From: Longimonas halophila
GTDB taxonomy: Bacteria > Bacteroidota > Rhodothermia > Rhodothermales > Salinibacteraceae
DNA length: 64,000 bases
Assembly (NCBI RefSeq): GCF_002554705.1
Contig: NZ_PDEP01000001.1
Coordinates: 595,893 to 659,892, forward strand
Direction: 5' to 3'
Shown here: one piece after another, positions 34,272 through 42,801 of the stretch
Numbering within the stretch: position 1 is the stretch's first letter
Layout of the letters: each line of letters starts with the position of its first letter
Made by a program: the position numbers and the translations under genes
The notes under the pieces: generated by a model
Seen by the model: only the letters and a program-made list of their open reading frames with translations
What the model was told of the DNA's origin: nothing
Databases searched by the model: none

Positions 34272-35066
34272 ATGGCTCTTGTCATTCCCGCTATCGATCT
34301 TCGAGGGGGGCGCTGCGTGCGCCTCCACCAAGGCTCGTACGACGAAGAAACGGTCTACTTCGATGACCCCGTGAAGATGGCGAAGCTGTGGCGGGTGCAG
34401 AATGCGCGGGTGCTGCACGTGGTGGACCTGGATGCCGCCCGTGGCGACGAGAGCCCAAACCGCGAGGCCATTCGTGGCATCACCGATGCACTCGACATCC
34501 CCGTGCAGATGGGTGGCGGCATCCGCTCGCTCGACGACATCGAGGCGGCGCTGGAGATGGGCGTGTATCGTGTCATCATCGGGACCGCTGCCGTGCGCAA
34601 CCCACCCATGATTAGCGAGGCAGTGGAGCGCTTTGGTCCGCAGCGCATTGTCGTGGGCATCGACGCACGCGACGGCGAGGCGCGCGTGCAGGGCTGGACC
34701 GAGGGATCGGGGGTCGATGCGGTTGAACTGGCGCTGGATATGCAGGAGCGCGGGGTCTCGCGCATTGTGTACACCGACATCAGCCGCGACGGGACCATGG
34801 AGGGGCCCAACGTGCAGGCGTATCGCACCATGGGCGCCGCGCTTTCAACAACCAAGATCACCGCCTCAGGCGGCGTGGGCGCGCACAAAGACCTGCTGAG
34901 CATCCAGACGCTGGGCAACTACGGCATAGATTCGGTGATCGTGGGAAAGGCCCTCTACGAGAACGTCTTTCCGTGCCAGCAATTCTGGAGCTGGAACCAG
35001 AAAGACGAAATCGACCTCGACACCTTCTCCACCGCCCCGCTGCATGACCCTTCGGTGTTGCAGTGA
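34272..35066 (+). CDS. hisA: phosphoribosylformimino-AICAR ribotide isomerase
   Basis: About 264 residues from MALVIPAIDLRGG. A TIM barrel with the catalytic Asp in PAIDLRGGRCVRL and the second in YTDISRDGTMEGPN. Phosphate-binding loops are VQMGGGIRSLDDI and TASGGVGAHKDL. The reaction is the Amadori isomerisation before HisF/HisH. The end is slightly longer than usual (QKDEIDLDTFSTAPLHDPSVLQ). A toxin-antitoxin-like pair separates it from hisF. Confidence 0.97.
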   Translation: MALVIPAIDLRGGRCVRLHQGSYDEETVYFDDPVKMAKLWRVQNARVLHVVDLDAARGDESPNREAIRGITDALDIPVQMGGGIRSLDDIEAALEMGVYRVIIGTAAVRNPPMISEAVERFGPQRIVVGIDARDGEARVQGWTEGSGVDAVELALDMQERGVSRIVYTDISRDGTMEGPNVQAYRTMGAALSTTKITASGGVGAHKDLLSIQTLGNYGIDSVIVGKALYENVFPCQQFWSWNQKDEIDLDTFSTAPLHDPSVLQ

Positions 35067-35112
35067 TGCATCTGCAGTCGTCTTCTCCATTCACGAAGAA
35101 GCACACAGCCCC

Positions 35113-35358
35113 ATGCCACCGTCTGTCTCATACCGCGATCGCATACAAGTCCGCTCGGATGTACATTTCGGCAAGCCCTGCGTGGCCGGAACTCGCATTC
35201 CCATCACGGACGTGCTGGAGTTAGTTCAGGAAGGGGTTCCGTTTGATCAGATCACTACAGAATACTATCCTGATTTGGTTGAGGATGATGTGAGGGCATG
35301 CGTCTGGTATGCTACGGAGATGATCAAGACAGAGGAAACCCACATTGTGGCCCCGTAG
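35113..35358 (+). CDS. DUF433-family antitoxin-like protein
   Basis: An 81-residue protein from MPPSVSYRDR. It has the DUF433 core VHFGKPCVAGTRIPITDVLELVQEGVPFDQITTEYYPDLVEDDVRACVWYA, an HTH-like fold. DUF433 proteins commonly precede DUF5615 PIN-like toxins, acting as antitoxins (family knowledge). The gene starts 46 bp after hisA and its stop is 3 bp before the next gene. Confidence 0.85.
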   Translation: MPPSVSYRDRIQVRSDVHFGKPCVAGTRIPITDVLELVQEGVPFDQITTEYYPDLVEDDVRACVWYATEMIKTEETHIVAP

Positions 35359-35361
35359 CCC

Positions 35362-35727
35362 ATGCAATTTCTTGCCGACCAGGATGTATACGCAACAACG
35401 GTTGACTGGCTTCGCAGTCATGGCCACAACGTTGAAACAGCGCGATCGCTTGGCATGCAAGAGGCCACGGATCTTCAACTTCTCAGGCGTGCAAGCCAAC
35501 TGAACCGTATCATGGTTACTCGCGACAAAGATTTTGGGGCGTTGGTTTTTCTACTTGGAGTCGGTAGCACCGGAGTCATTCTGCTTCGTATGTCGCCTTC
35601 GACTATTGACTCGGTACACGCCACACTGGACGCACTCATCACGTCGCGTAGCTCGTCCGACTTTCAGCATACATTCTGCGTTGTCGAGCCCGACCGTTAT
35701 CGAATTCGCACGATTCCAGCCGGATAA
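35362..35727 (+). CDS. DUF5615 PIN-like protein, probable toxin
   Basis: A 121-residue PIN-like (Mut7-C type) protein. It has FLADQDVYATTVDWLRSHGHNVETARSLGM (first Asp of the acidic site), ILxxA-type NRIMVTRDKDFGALVFLLG (second acidic cluster) and TGVILLRMSPST. These proteins are predicted RNases paired with DUF433 antitoxins. The pair sits inside the his cluster and would be expressed with it. Activity has not been shown for most members. Confidence 0.85.
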   Translation: MQFLADQDVYATTVDWLRSHGHNVETARSLGMQEATDLQLLRRASQLNRIMVTRDKDFGALVFLLGVGSTGVILLRMSPSTIDSVHATLDALITSRSSSDFQHTFCVVEPDRYRIRTIPAG

Positions 35728-35775
35728 CCAACCTCCACCCGTCCATCCCTCCACCCGTCCATCCCCCCAAACAAC

Positions 35776-36567
35776 ATGCCGTTAGCCAAACGCATCATCC
35801 CGTGCCTCGACGTTGACGAAGGACGTGTTGTGAAAGGCGTCAACTTCGTAGATCTGGTCGATGCCGGCGACCCCGTTGAGCAGGCCCGCTTCTACAACGA
35901 AGCCGGAGCCGACGAACTCGTGTTTCTGGATATCACGGCCACCCACGAAGACCGCGCCATTATGCACGACGTGGTGCGCCGCACCGCTGATGAGGTGTTC
36001 ATTCCCCTCACCGTAGGGGGCGGAATTCGCACGGTAAGCGACATGCGCGCCATGCTGCACGCCGGCGCCGACAAGATCGCGATCAACTCCGCTGCGGTCA
36101 AAACCCCCGAGGTCATCACCGAAGGGGCCGAAGCCTTTGGCTCGCAGTGCATCGTCGTTGCGATTGATGCCCGGCGGCGCGAGGACGGCGACGGCTGGGA
36201 GGTATTCGTGCATGGCGGACGCAAGCCCACGGGGCTCGACGCGCTCGAATGGGCCGAAGAAGCCGAAGACCGCGGCGCCGGCGAACTACTCGTCACCTCC
36301 ATGGACCGCGACGGCACCAAGTCCGGCTACGACAACGAACTGCTGCGGGCCATCAGCAAGCGCGTGCGGATTCCCGTCATTGCCTCAGGCGGAGCGGGGT
36401 CGCTGGAGCACCTGCGCGACGGCCTCCGCGATGGCAACGCTGATGCCGTGCTGGCTGCCTCTATCTTTCACTTCCGCGAGTACAGCGTGGAAGAAGCCAA
36501 ATCGTTCTTACTGGATGCCGACCTCCCCATTCGCCCCATTCGCACCGTTCCCACTTCTACGCCATGA
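35776..36567 (+). CDS. hisF: imidazole glycerol phosphate synthase, cyclase subunit
   Basis: A 263-residue TIM barrel. It has [30 protein letters not shown] with the catalytic Asp, [16 protein letters not shown], the second catalytic Asp in [14 protein letters not shown], and [17 protein letters not shown]. It joins HisH to form IGP and AICAR. Its ATGA-type 4-bp overlap with the next small membrane protein gene implies coupled translation. Confidence 0.97.
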   Translation: MPLAKRIIPCLDVDEGRVVKGVNFVDLVDAGDPVEQARFYNEAGADELVFLDITATHEDRAIMHDVVRRTADEVFIPLTVGGGIRTVSDMRAMLHAGADKIAINSAAVKTPEVITEGAEAFGSQCIVVAIDARRREDGDGWEVFVHGGRKPTGLDALEWAEEAEDRGAGELLVTSMDRDGTKSGYDNELLRAISKRVRIPVIASGGAGSLEHLRDGLRDGNADAVLAASIFHFREYSVEEAKSFLLDADLPIRPIRTVPTSTP

Positions 36568-36866
36568 ACCCCGCTCGTTTGCTCCGTCTTGGCGCGTTCA
36601 CGTTTGTCCTCATTGGGGGCGGCATCACCGCCTGGCTTGTTGACAAAGCCATCCGCTACCCCGATATTCGGGCGGCGCAGTTCGGATTCGAAGCCCCCTA
36701 CTGGCCCGCGCTGATCGCGTTCGTGGTGCTGTGCACCGGCATCGGGGCGTATATGCAGCTTCGAGCAGCGCAGCGTGTTGAGGAGGGCGAAGACCTCTAC
36801 GCCCAGCGCCACCGCCGGCATCCTTCTGAAAAGTACCCTGATGAGTACCCGGATCAGAAGGAATAA
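36564..36866 (+). CDS. small two-helix membrane protein, unknown function
   Basis: A 100-residue protein with membrane helices at about 9-27 ([20 protein letters not shown]) and 46-64 ([19 protein letters not shown]). An acidic/basic C-terminal tail follows ([23 protein letters not shown]). Translational coupling to hisF supports that it is real. No family recognised. Confidence 0.65.
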   Translation: MNPARLLRLGAFTFVLIGGGITAWLVDKAIRYPDIRAAQFGFEAPYWPALIAFVVLCTGIGAYMQLRAAQRVEEGEDLYAQRHRRHPSEKYPDEYPDQKE

Positions 36867-36946
36867 GCCCGGACCTTCATTGCTTTTGCACAGTATGGAA
36901 TGTCGTATCTGTAGCATCGGGTTTGTAGCACCAGCACACCCTTTCC

Positions 36947-37630
36947 ATGCCCATCGACACCCTGAAAGCATCGAAACGCCTGAGAGCACTCGGCTTCAGT
37001 GAGGAGCAAGCCGAGGGGCTTACCGATCTCTTGCGGGATGCGGAAGCCGCCGCTGCAACCAAAGACGACCTCGATGCCCTGGAGCGCCGCTTCGACGAGC
37101 GGTTCAACCGCCTCGAAGAGCGGCTCGATGCCCAGAAAGAGGATACCAATGCGCGCCTCAATGCCCAAAGAGAGCACATTGAAGCCCGGTTCGATGCCGA
37201 ACGCACACGCACCGATGGACAGTTTTCCCAGGTAAATGCACGCTTCGATGCGCTGGAGCAGAGCGTTGACGAGCGGTTTGCTCAGGTAGATGCGCGCTTC
37301 GATATGCTGGAGCGGAGCATGGATGAACGCTTCGCCCAGGTAGATAAGCAGTTTGCTCAGATGGATCAGCGGTTTGATACCCTGGAACAGAGCATAGATG
37401 AACGCTTTGCCCAGGTGGATCAGCGGTTTGCCCAGGTGGATCAGCGCTTCGCTCAAGTGGACCAGCGGTTTGCCCAGGTAGACAAGCGCTTCGACGAAGC
37501 CGACGAGCGCGAGAAGAACCGGTTTCAGCAGCTGGAAGCCACCGTCAAGAACTACGTCACCTCTCGCGTCATGTGGGCGTTTGGACTCTTGGCTGTGTAC
37601 ATCACGCTGCTGCGGTATTTCGGTATATAG
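36947..37630 (+). CDS. coiled-coil protein with 7-residue repeats and C-terminal membrane helix
   Basis: A 227-residue protein. A short N-terminal globular part (KRLRALGFSEEQAEGLTDLLRDAE) is followed by about fifteen heptads built on RFAQVDQ/RFDxLEQ (residues ~43-190). A C-terminal membrane helix follows (VMWAFGLLAVYITLLRYFGI). The architecture resembles DUF1640/CCDC90-type coiled-coil membrane proteins. At the DNA level the heptads form an imperfect 21-bp tandem repeat at about 37260-37490, prone to copy-number change. Function unknown. Confidence 0.8.
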   Translation: MPIDTLKASKRLRALGFSEEQAEGLTDLLRDAEAAAATKDDLDALERRFDERFNRLEERLDAQKEDTNARLNAQREHIEARFDAERTRTDGQFSQVNARFDALEQSVDERFAQVDARFDMLERSMDERFAQVDKQFAQMDQRFDTLEQSIDERFAQVDQRFAQVDQRFAQVDQRFAQVDKRFDEADEREKNRFQQLEATVKNYVTSRVMWAFGLLAVYITLLRYFGI

Positions 37631-37824
37631 CGACGGAAACACCCCGATCTCACCACATACCATCTGCCATCTCCACCAAACCTGCATATCTTCATCACCT
37701 AAGGGGTGGACAGCGCCCTTTCTGACTTGTATCTTAGGCGATGCATGTGTCCTCAACACCTTCGAGGTTCTGCGTGCACGACTCTGTTCCCGTTTGTTTA
37801 TCTCACAGCGCACCCTCTCTGATT

Positions 37825-38901
37825 ATGGCTGATACCCCGACCACCGACATTCAAGACCTCCTTGGCAGCGAGGCTGAAGATCTCCTCACGCATGAGTGCA
37901 TGATCGATAAGGAGCAGTTGCACCTGCCTGGTGGCGATTTTGTAGACCGCGTCTGGAAGGACTCCGACCGTAACCCGCGCGTGTTGCGCAACATGCAGGC
38001 GCTGTTCGACCATGGACGCCTCGGCGGCAGCGGCTACCTGTCGATCCTGCCAGTTGACCAGGGTATTGAGCACTCCGGCGGCGCGTCTTTCGCTCCCAAC
38101 CCGATGTACTTCGATCCGGAGAACATCATCAAACTGGCTATGGAGGCCGGATGCAACGGCGTGGCCACCACGTACGGGGTGCTCGGCAGTATGGCCCGGA
38201 AGTATGCCCACAAGATTCCGTTCATCCTCAAGTTTAACCATAACGAACTGCTCTCGTATCCAAACACGTACGACCAGACGCTCTATGCCAGCGTTGATGC
38301 GGCGTTCGAGATGGGATGCACAGGCGTAGGCGCGACCATCTACTTCGGTTCGGATGAATCGCCCCGCCAGATTCAGGAAGTCTCGCGTGCCTTTGAGCGG
38401 GCCCACGAACTGGGTATGTTCACCATCCTGTGGTGCTATGTACGCAACTCCGGCTTCAAAATCGATGGCGATAACTACGAAGCCTCGGCCGACCTGACCG
38501 GCCAGGCCAACCACATTGGTGTCACCATCGAAGCCGACATCGTAAAACAGAAACAGCCGACGCTCAACGGCGGCTACAAGGCGCTGAACATGGGCGACTC
38601 CAGCTACGGCAAGCTCGACGAGCGCATCTACTCGAAACTCTCGGGTGAGCACCCCATCGACATGACGCGCTACCAGGTCATGAACAGCTACATGGGGCGC
38701 TGCGGACTCATCAACTCGGGCGGCGGCTCGGGCAAGAACGACAAAGCCCAGGTGGTACGCACCGCTGTCATCAACAAGCGCGCGGGCGGCATGGGCCTGA
38801 TTACCGGTCGCAAAGCCTTCCAGCGCCCGATGGACGAAGGCGTTGAGGTCGTGCACGCCCTGCAAGATGTCTATCTCGACGATAGCGTTACCGTGGCGTA
38901 G
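37825..38901 (+). CDS. class I fructose-bisphosphate aldolase, FbaB/DhnA type
   Basis: About 358 residues from [14 protein letters not shown] barrel of the DhnA/archaeal-type class I aldolases: [71 protein letters not shown] and [26 protein letters not shown]. The last carries a lysine at the usual Schiff-base position. The enzyme interconverts fructose-1,6-bisphosphate with two triose phosphates. The frame is open upstream to 37741, but the ATG at 37825 starts the conserved length. Confidence 0.92.
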   Translation: MADTPTTDIQDLLGSEAEDLLTHECMIDKEQLHLPGGDFVDRVWKDSDRNPRVLRNMQALFDHGRLGGSGYLSILPVDQGIEHSGGASFAPNPMYFDPENIIKLAMEAGCNGVATTYGVLGSMARKYAHKIPFILKFNHNELLSYPNTYDQTLYASVDAAFEMGCTGVGATIYFGSDESPRQIQEVSRAFERAHELGMFTILWCYVRNSGFKIDGDNYEASADLTGQANHIGVTIEADIVKQKQPTLNGGYKALNMGDSSYGKLDERIYSKLSGEHPIDMTRYQVMNSYMGRCGLINSGGGSGKNDKAQVVRTAVINKRAGGMGLITGRKAFQRPMDEGVEVVHALQDVYLDDSVTVA

Positions 38902-38946
38902 CGCGCTTACGGTTCCCTTGTGCTGCAAATGCACTGCTGTACCCTG

Positions 38947-38990
38947 CGCCCCGTGTGGCCTCCATCCGTTTGGAGGATGCGCACGGGGCG
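38947..38990 (+). terminator. strong nested hairpin after the aldolase gene
   Basis: CGCCCCGTG (38947-38955) pairs with CACGGGGCG (38982-38990), enclosing a second hairpin CCTCCA/TGGAGG (38959-38976). It lies 46 bp after the aldolase stop and before the AAA+ gene. There is no clean U-run, so it could be a pause, mRNA-stability or attenuation structure instead of a terminator. Confidence 0.45.
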
Positions 38991-39035
38991 TCGTGATATG
39001 CGTTTCTATTCCACCTCAAACCCTGCTGCTTCCCC

Positions 39036-40769
39036 ATGGCGACTGATGTCCCAACGGCGCACTATCCTGACTGGGCCCGTGAACTCGGCGAAAAGTATCT
39101 CACAAAAACGATCTCCACGTTCCTGCTGCACGGCGACGTGCGCGACGTCATCCGCACCACCAATCCGGACACCGGCGCGCCTACGTACGTACCGCTGTCG
39201 CGCTTTCTAACAGACGACCTGTTCGCTGCGCGCGACCTCATTGTGCAGTACGATCGCTCTTCAGGGCTGCACTTTCCAGACAAGGATTCGCAGCGCGACT
39301 TCAACCGGGCGGTGTCCGGGTACGATAGCATTTTTGGGACCGACTACCAGCGTAAGCTCCCCAAAGAACCCACGCGCGTGTTTGCGCTGCTGGAGAACTA
39401 CTTTCGCCTGCGCCTCTCTAAAGGCAAGCGCATGGCCTGCATTATCGACTACGCCGAAACGATCGTACCCATGGCCGAGGCTGCCATGTATTCGGCGGAA
39501 GACCGGCAGGCGCTCGTCTATCTGCAAAAATGGGCGCGCGACCCGCTGCTCCTGGATCACGACTTTACGCTCTGCCTCGTCACCGAAAACCTGACCGACC
39601 TGAACCAGCAGCTGGTGCAGAGCCCGCACACCGCTGAGATTCAGGTGCCCATTCCCGACGACACCGCACGCGCCGACTATGCCCGGTGGTACATTGGCGA
39701 CCGCACCAATGCGTATGCCGAACACGCCGAGATGCCCCCCGACACCCTGGCCGACTCGACCTCGGGGCTCAACCTGACGCAGCTGCGCACCATCCTGGCT
39801 GATGTCCTCGAAAACAAGAATGCCCTCACCTTCGAGCGGCTCTCCGACCTCCGCAAAGACTTTATCGAGGCGGAGGCGTACGGCATGCTGGAGTTTGTGG
39901 ATACAGACTTCTCGCTCGATGACGTAGCCGGCCACCGCGAAGCCAAGACGCACCTGCGCCAGGCCGCTCGCGCCCTCCGCGCCAATCGCCCCGATGTGAT
40001 GCCCATGGGCTACCTGATTTGTGGACCGGTGGGATGCGGAAAGACGTTCCTCATCCGCTGCTTTGCTGGCGAGATCGGCATCCCCATGGTCAAGCTCAAG
40101 AACTTCCGCTCGCAGTGGCAGGGCGTAACGGAGGGCAACCTGGAGAAGATTTTGAACCTGCTGGAGGCAATGACACCTGTCGCGGTTATGATTGACGAGG
40201 CCGACGCGGCGCTCGGCAACCGCAACGCACAGGGGGACTCCGGCGTGTCGCAACGTGTCTTCAGCCAGATCGTCTCGTTCATGAGCAATCCGAAGCACCG
40301 GGGGCGCGTTCTCTTCTTCCTGATGACAGCTCGCCCCGACCTGATGCCCGTTGACCTAAAGCGGCAGGGCCGCGCCGAGGAGCACCTTGCCCTCTTCTAC
40401 CCGCACACTCGCGAGGACCGCGAAGAACTGCTCCAGATTATGATGCAGCGCACGGGTGTGTCCCTTAGCATAGATGACGTGCCCGACCTCCTCCTCACCG
40501 GCGACCGCACGTTCAGCGGGGCCGATATGGAAGCCATCATGACCCGTGCGTCGTTTCGCGGCGCCGCCGAGGGCACTGAGGTGACGCCTGAGATTCTGGA
40601 AACGACCGTGCAGGACTTTATTCCTCCCACGTATCCCCAGGAAATCGAGCTTCAGACGTTGGCTGCGGTCTTAGAATGCACCAGCAAAGCGCTCTTGCCT
40701 GAACCATATCGGTCGATGGAGCGCGCTGAGGTTGTGCAACGGGTAGAGGCCTTAAAGCATCAGATATGA
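39036..40769 (+). CDS. AAA+ ATPase, Ycf46-like
   Basis: A 577-residue protein. The N-terminal ~280 residues form a degenerate ATPase-like region (YLTKTISTFLLHGDVRDVI, RMACIIDYAETIVPMAEAA, TLCLVTENLTDLNQQL) without a Walker A. An active AAA module follows: Walker A GPVGCGKTFL at about 330-339, Walker B VAVMIDEADAAL at about 382-393, arginine-finger region KRQGRAEEHLALFYP, sensor 2 FSGADMEAIMTRASF. This double layout is typical of Ycf46 and related proteins. Targets are unknown; such ATPases remodel proteins in stress or photosynthetic settings. The start ATG at 39036 gives a complete N-terminus. Confidence 0.85.
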   Translation: MATDVPTAHYPDWARELGEKYLTKTISTFLLHGDVRDVIRTTNPDTGAPTYVPLSRFLTDDLFAARDLIVQYDRSSGLHFPDKDSQRDFNRAVSGYDSIFGTDYQRKLPKEPTRVFALLENYFRLRLSKGKRMACIIDYAETIVPMAEAAMYSAEDRQALVYLQKWARDPLLLDHDFTLCLVTENLTDLNQQLVQSPHTAEIQVPIPDDTARADYARWYIGDRTNAYAEHAEMPPDTLADSTSGLNLTQLRTILADVLENKNALTFERLSDLRKDFIEAEAYGMLEFVDTDFSLDDVAGHREAKTHLRQAARALRANRPDVMPMGYLICGPVGCGKTFLIRCFAGEIGIPMVKLKNFRSQWQGVTEGNLEKILNLLEAMTPVAVMIDEADAALGNRNAQGDSGVSQRVFSQIVSFMSNPKHRGRVLFFLMTARPDLMPVDLKRQGRAEEHLALFYPHTREDREELLQIMMQRTGVSLSIDDVPDLLLTGDRTFSGADMEAIMTRASFRGAAEGTEVTPEILETTVQDFIPPTYPQEIELQTLAAVLECTSKALLPEPYRSMERAEVVQRVEALKHQI

Positions 40770-40863
40770 CGTTGTGCTCCGGCCACACCGGATAGAACGG
40801 GAAAACCCGTCGACATACTGCACGGGTGCAAATACAACGTTACTCTCACTACCTCGTCATTCC

Positions 40864-41511
40864 TCATGGCGTATCGTCCTTCTCGTCATCAGCCCCCGCT
40901 GCCATATCGAACATAGAAACGCCCTCATCAGGATCTTTTTTCGATGTGGGCTCCGGCGGCTCCAGCGTTTGAAGCTTGTCATTGTTCTTAAGCAGATCCT
41001 GAATCTGCGTGCTCGTGCTCTCTGAAGACCGTGCCTTACGGGTCTGTTCGCCTGTTTCGCTTTCCTCTTCATTCATTAGGTGCTGCAAACGATCGCTGGC
41101 TTTACGAAGGCGATCGGCCGCCGAGTAGGTGTCGGGGCCGCCCTCTTTGGCGTTATCCGCTTCAGTGGACTGAGGGGCATTGGCGCTGGGAGGCGGTGCT
41201 CCCTGCGGACGCGAGGGGTCGGTGTTGTTTCGCGAAGCAGACGGTGTAGGTGCAGCATCTTGGGCATCTGCCTGCGTTGTACCCGCTGTGCGTTGCTCTG
41301 TAGCCTCACGATCGGACTGCGATTCGTCTCCCGACTCGGGAGGCGCGACCTCGGGATGCCGGTGTGTATCGATAAGATCGGCGATCACCTCATCCACCGA
41401 ACGGCCGCTCTTCTTGGCTTGCGTAGCCAGCCACGACCAGAGCCGCCGCGGCAGGGTGATATCGCGCGTTTCCAGCGCGTTGAGAGAGTTTTGCGTGTCC
41501 GTTGAAGGCAT
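40864..41511 (-). CDS. hypothetical acidic protein with RHH-like N-terminus
   Basis: About 215 residues from MPSTDTQNSL. The N-terminus (RDITLPRRLWSWLATQAKKSGRSVDEVIADLIDTH) resembles a ribbon-helix-helix DNA-binding unit. The remainder is a long polar, probably disordered region rich in Ser, Thr, Glu and Asp with a short helical patch (ADRLRKASDRLQHLMNEE). The frame runs further upstream, but that part is encoded in sequence with no plausible protein character. It follows the next gene on the same strand. Function unknown. Confidence 0.6.
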   Translation of the reverse strand: MPSTDTQNSLNALETRDITLPRRLWSWLATQAKKSGRSVDEVIADLIDTHRHPEVAPPESGDESQSDREATEQRTAGTTQADAQDAAPTPSASRNNTDPSRPQGAPPPSANAPQSTEADNAKEGGPDTYSAADRLRKASDRLQHLMNEEESETGEQTRKARSSESTSTQIQDLLKNNDKLQTLEPPEPTSKKDPDEGVSMFDMAAGADDEKDDTP

Positions 41512-41611
41512 ATCAAACAGGGCCCAGACGTAAAAACCGTAGTGCGTTGAGGAAGTCCGCAGCATCAGAAACCTGCGGGCGTGCGTTTGCAGCGTAACAT
41601 GCCCAGTTCGG

Positions 41612-42019
41612 CTACGCCGTCTCGGCAGCGTTGTTGGAGACATCGGGCGGTGCCGAGGCAGATTCGTCAACCGTTTGTACTGTGCCGTCGAGCGTAGCGT
41701 CGCCTGGATGGGTGGTAGATTTGGCAGTGGGGGGCATCTCCAGCGTTGGACGCAACGTGTCCGCTGTTTTGTCGAGCAGGGCAGCTGCTTTCCAGAGTAG
41801 TAGCGTCGTGCGGCGCGACACCAGACTGGCCTCTTTGCGCCACACGTCTTGGTTCGCTATACGTCCCGGATCAATGTTGTCGGGATCTTCGATGAACGTG
41901 CGGGCAGCCGTTTGTTCGATGACAGCCAGCGCATCTTGCACGCCTCGAAGGCGCTCGTGGGCCTCAGACGTAACGCGTACCAGAGCAGCCAGATGATCAT
42001 TGAGCTCGCGATCGGTCAT
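41612..42019 (-). CDS. hypothetical helical protein, ~135 aa
   Basis: From MTDRELNDHL the protein is helical to about residue 95 (LAALVRVTSEAHERLRGVQDALAVIEQTA, ASLVSRRTTLLLWKAAALLDKTADTL). A Thr/Ser/Ala-rich disordered tail follows. No family recognised. It ends 101 bp before the RHH-like gene and its start lies 88 bp from a MITE that may contribute promoter or upstream sequence. Confidence 0.6.
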   Translation of the reverse strand: MTDRELNDHLAALVRVTSEAHERLRGVQDALAVIEQTAARTFIEDPDNIDPGRIANQDVWRKEASLVSRRTTLLLWKAAALLDKTADTLRPTLEMPPTAKSTTHPGDATLDGTVQTVDESASAPPDVSNNAAETA

Positions 42020-42106
42020 GCAGTTCGAATGCAATACAAGTGAGAGAAAAACAAAGTCGGTACAAGACGTGCCCTGCAGCAGCGGCACGTGATTGGCCTA
42101 CAGTAA

Positions 42107-42291
42107 GAACCTGTTTGGGTTTGGGTTTGACGGCGAGAGCGAGGGACGCTGAGGCGAAAATTGGACCCCAATCGAGGTTCGTAGCCGGGGCTACGGGCCG
42201 AGATTAGGGGCAATTTGCACCAGGGGCATGACCTTCGGCCCCAGCCCAGCGAAGCCGCTCGGAGCTCAAAATAAGAAATCAAAACAGGTTC
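42107..42291 (-). mobile_element. 185-bp MITE, copy 2 (inverted relative to copy 1)
   Basis: Reads GAACCTGTTTGGGTTTGGG at its left and ends CAAAACAGGTTC, flanked by TAA on both sides (42104-42106 and 42292-42294). Read on the minus strand it matches copy 1 (32481-32665) end to end, with the same length and shared blocks such as GGGCTGGGGCCGAAGGTCAT. Mismatches are concentrated in the distal third, so the copies are not recent duplicates of each other. Confidence 0.85.
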
Positions 42292-42321
42292 TAAAAGCCT
42301 GTGCAGCGTCAACTCGATGTG

Positions 42322-42753
42322 CTACGACGTGGCCTGGGCATTGTCCCACATAGAAGCAACGGTTTCGCTACGGTAGCTCTCGCCCGCCAGCGTAGCCCGG
42401 ATAGCTCGGATGTATTCGTCGGGTTTCCCTTTCATGACATATCCTTTTGCCCCAGCCTGATGCGCGGCCTCGACATAGGCCTCCTCTGCGTGCCCCGACA
42501 GGATAAGGCATGCCAGCGACGGGTGCGCCTCGCGCAGCCGACCGACCAGGTCGATCCCACTCATGCCCGGAAGTGCCACGTCTATCAGAACCACATCGGG
42601 GGGCGCATCTCCCGAATCTACCAGATCCTGGATTGCCGCCTCGCCGCTGTCGGCCGTACCGACTACGTCGAAGGCGTCTTCGGCGGACAGATACGTGCGC
42701 ATTGAGGAGCGCATAAGGTCCTGGTCTTCAACCAGATAAATTGTATGTGCCAT
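42322..42753 (-). CDS. stand-alone response regulator receiver protein
   Basis: A 143-residue single REC domain. It has the acidic pair VEDQDLM, the phosphoacceptor Asp in VVLIDVALPGMSGIDL, Ser/Thr switch LILSGHAEE and Lys in YVMKGKPDEYIRA. No HTH or enzymatic output domain follows, which is unusual because NarL-type kinases normally pair with HTH-bearing regulators. It directly follows the histidine kinase gene (48-bp gap, same strand), its likely phosphodonor. Confidence 0.92.
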   Translation of the reverse strand: MAHTIYLVEDQDLMRSSMRTYLSAEDAFDVVGTADSGEAAIQDLVDSGDAPPDVVLIDVALPGMSGIDLVGRLREAHPSLACLILSGHAEEAYVEAAHQAGAKGYVMKGKPDEYIRAIRATLAGESYRSETVASMWDNAQATS

Positions 42754-42801
42754 GGTATTGCTATATTGGATATAGGAAGTAAAACAAAAAAACGAACGCC
42801 G

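Noticed and set aside
40774..40863. Intrinsic terminator between the AAA+ and RHH-like genes
   Set aside because: ACGGG-AAAA-CCCGT is a weak 5-bp hairpin with no T-run.
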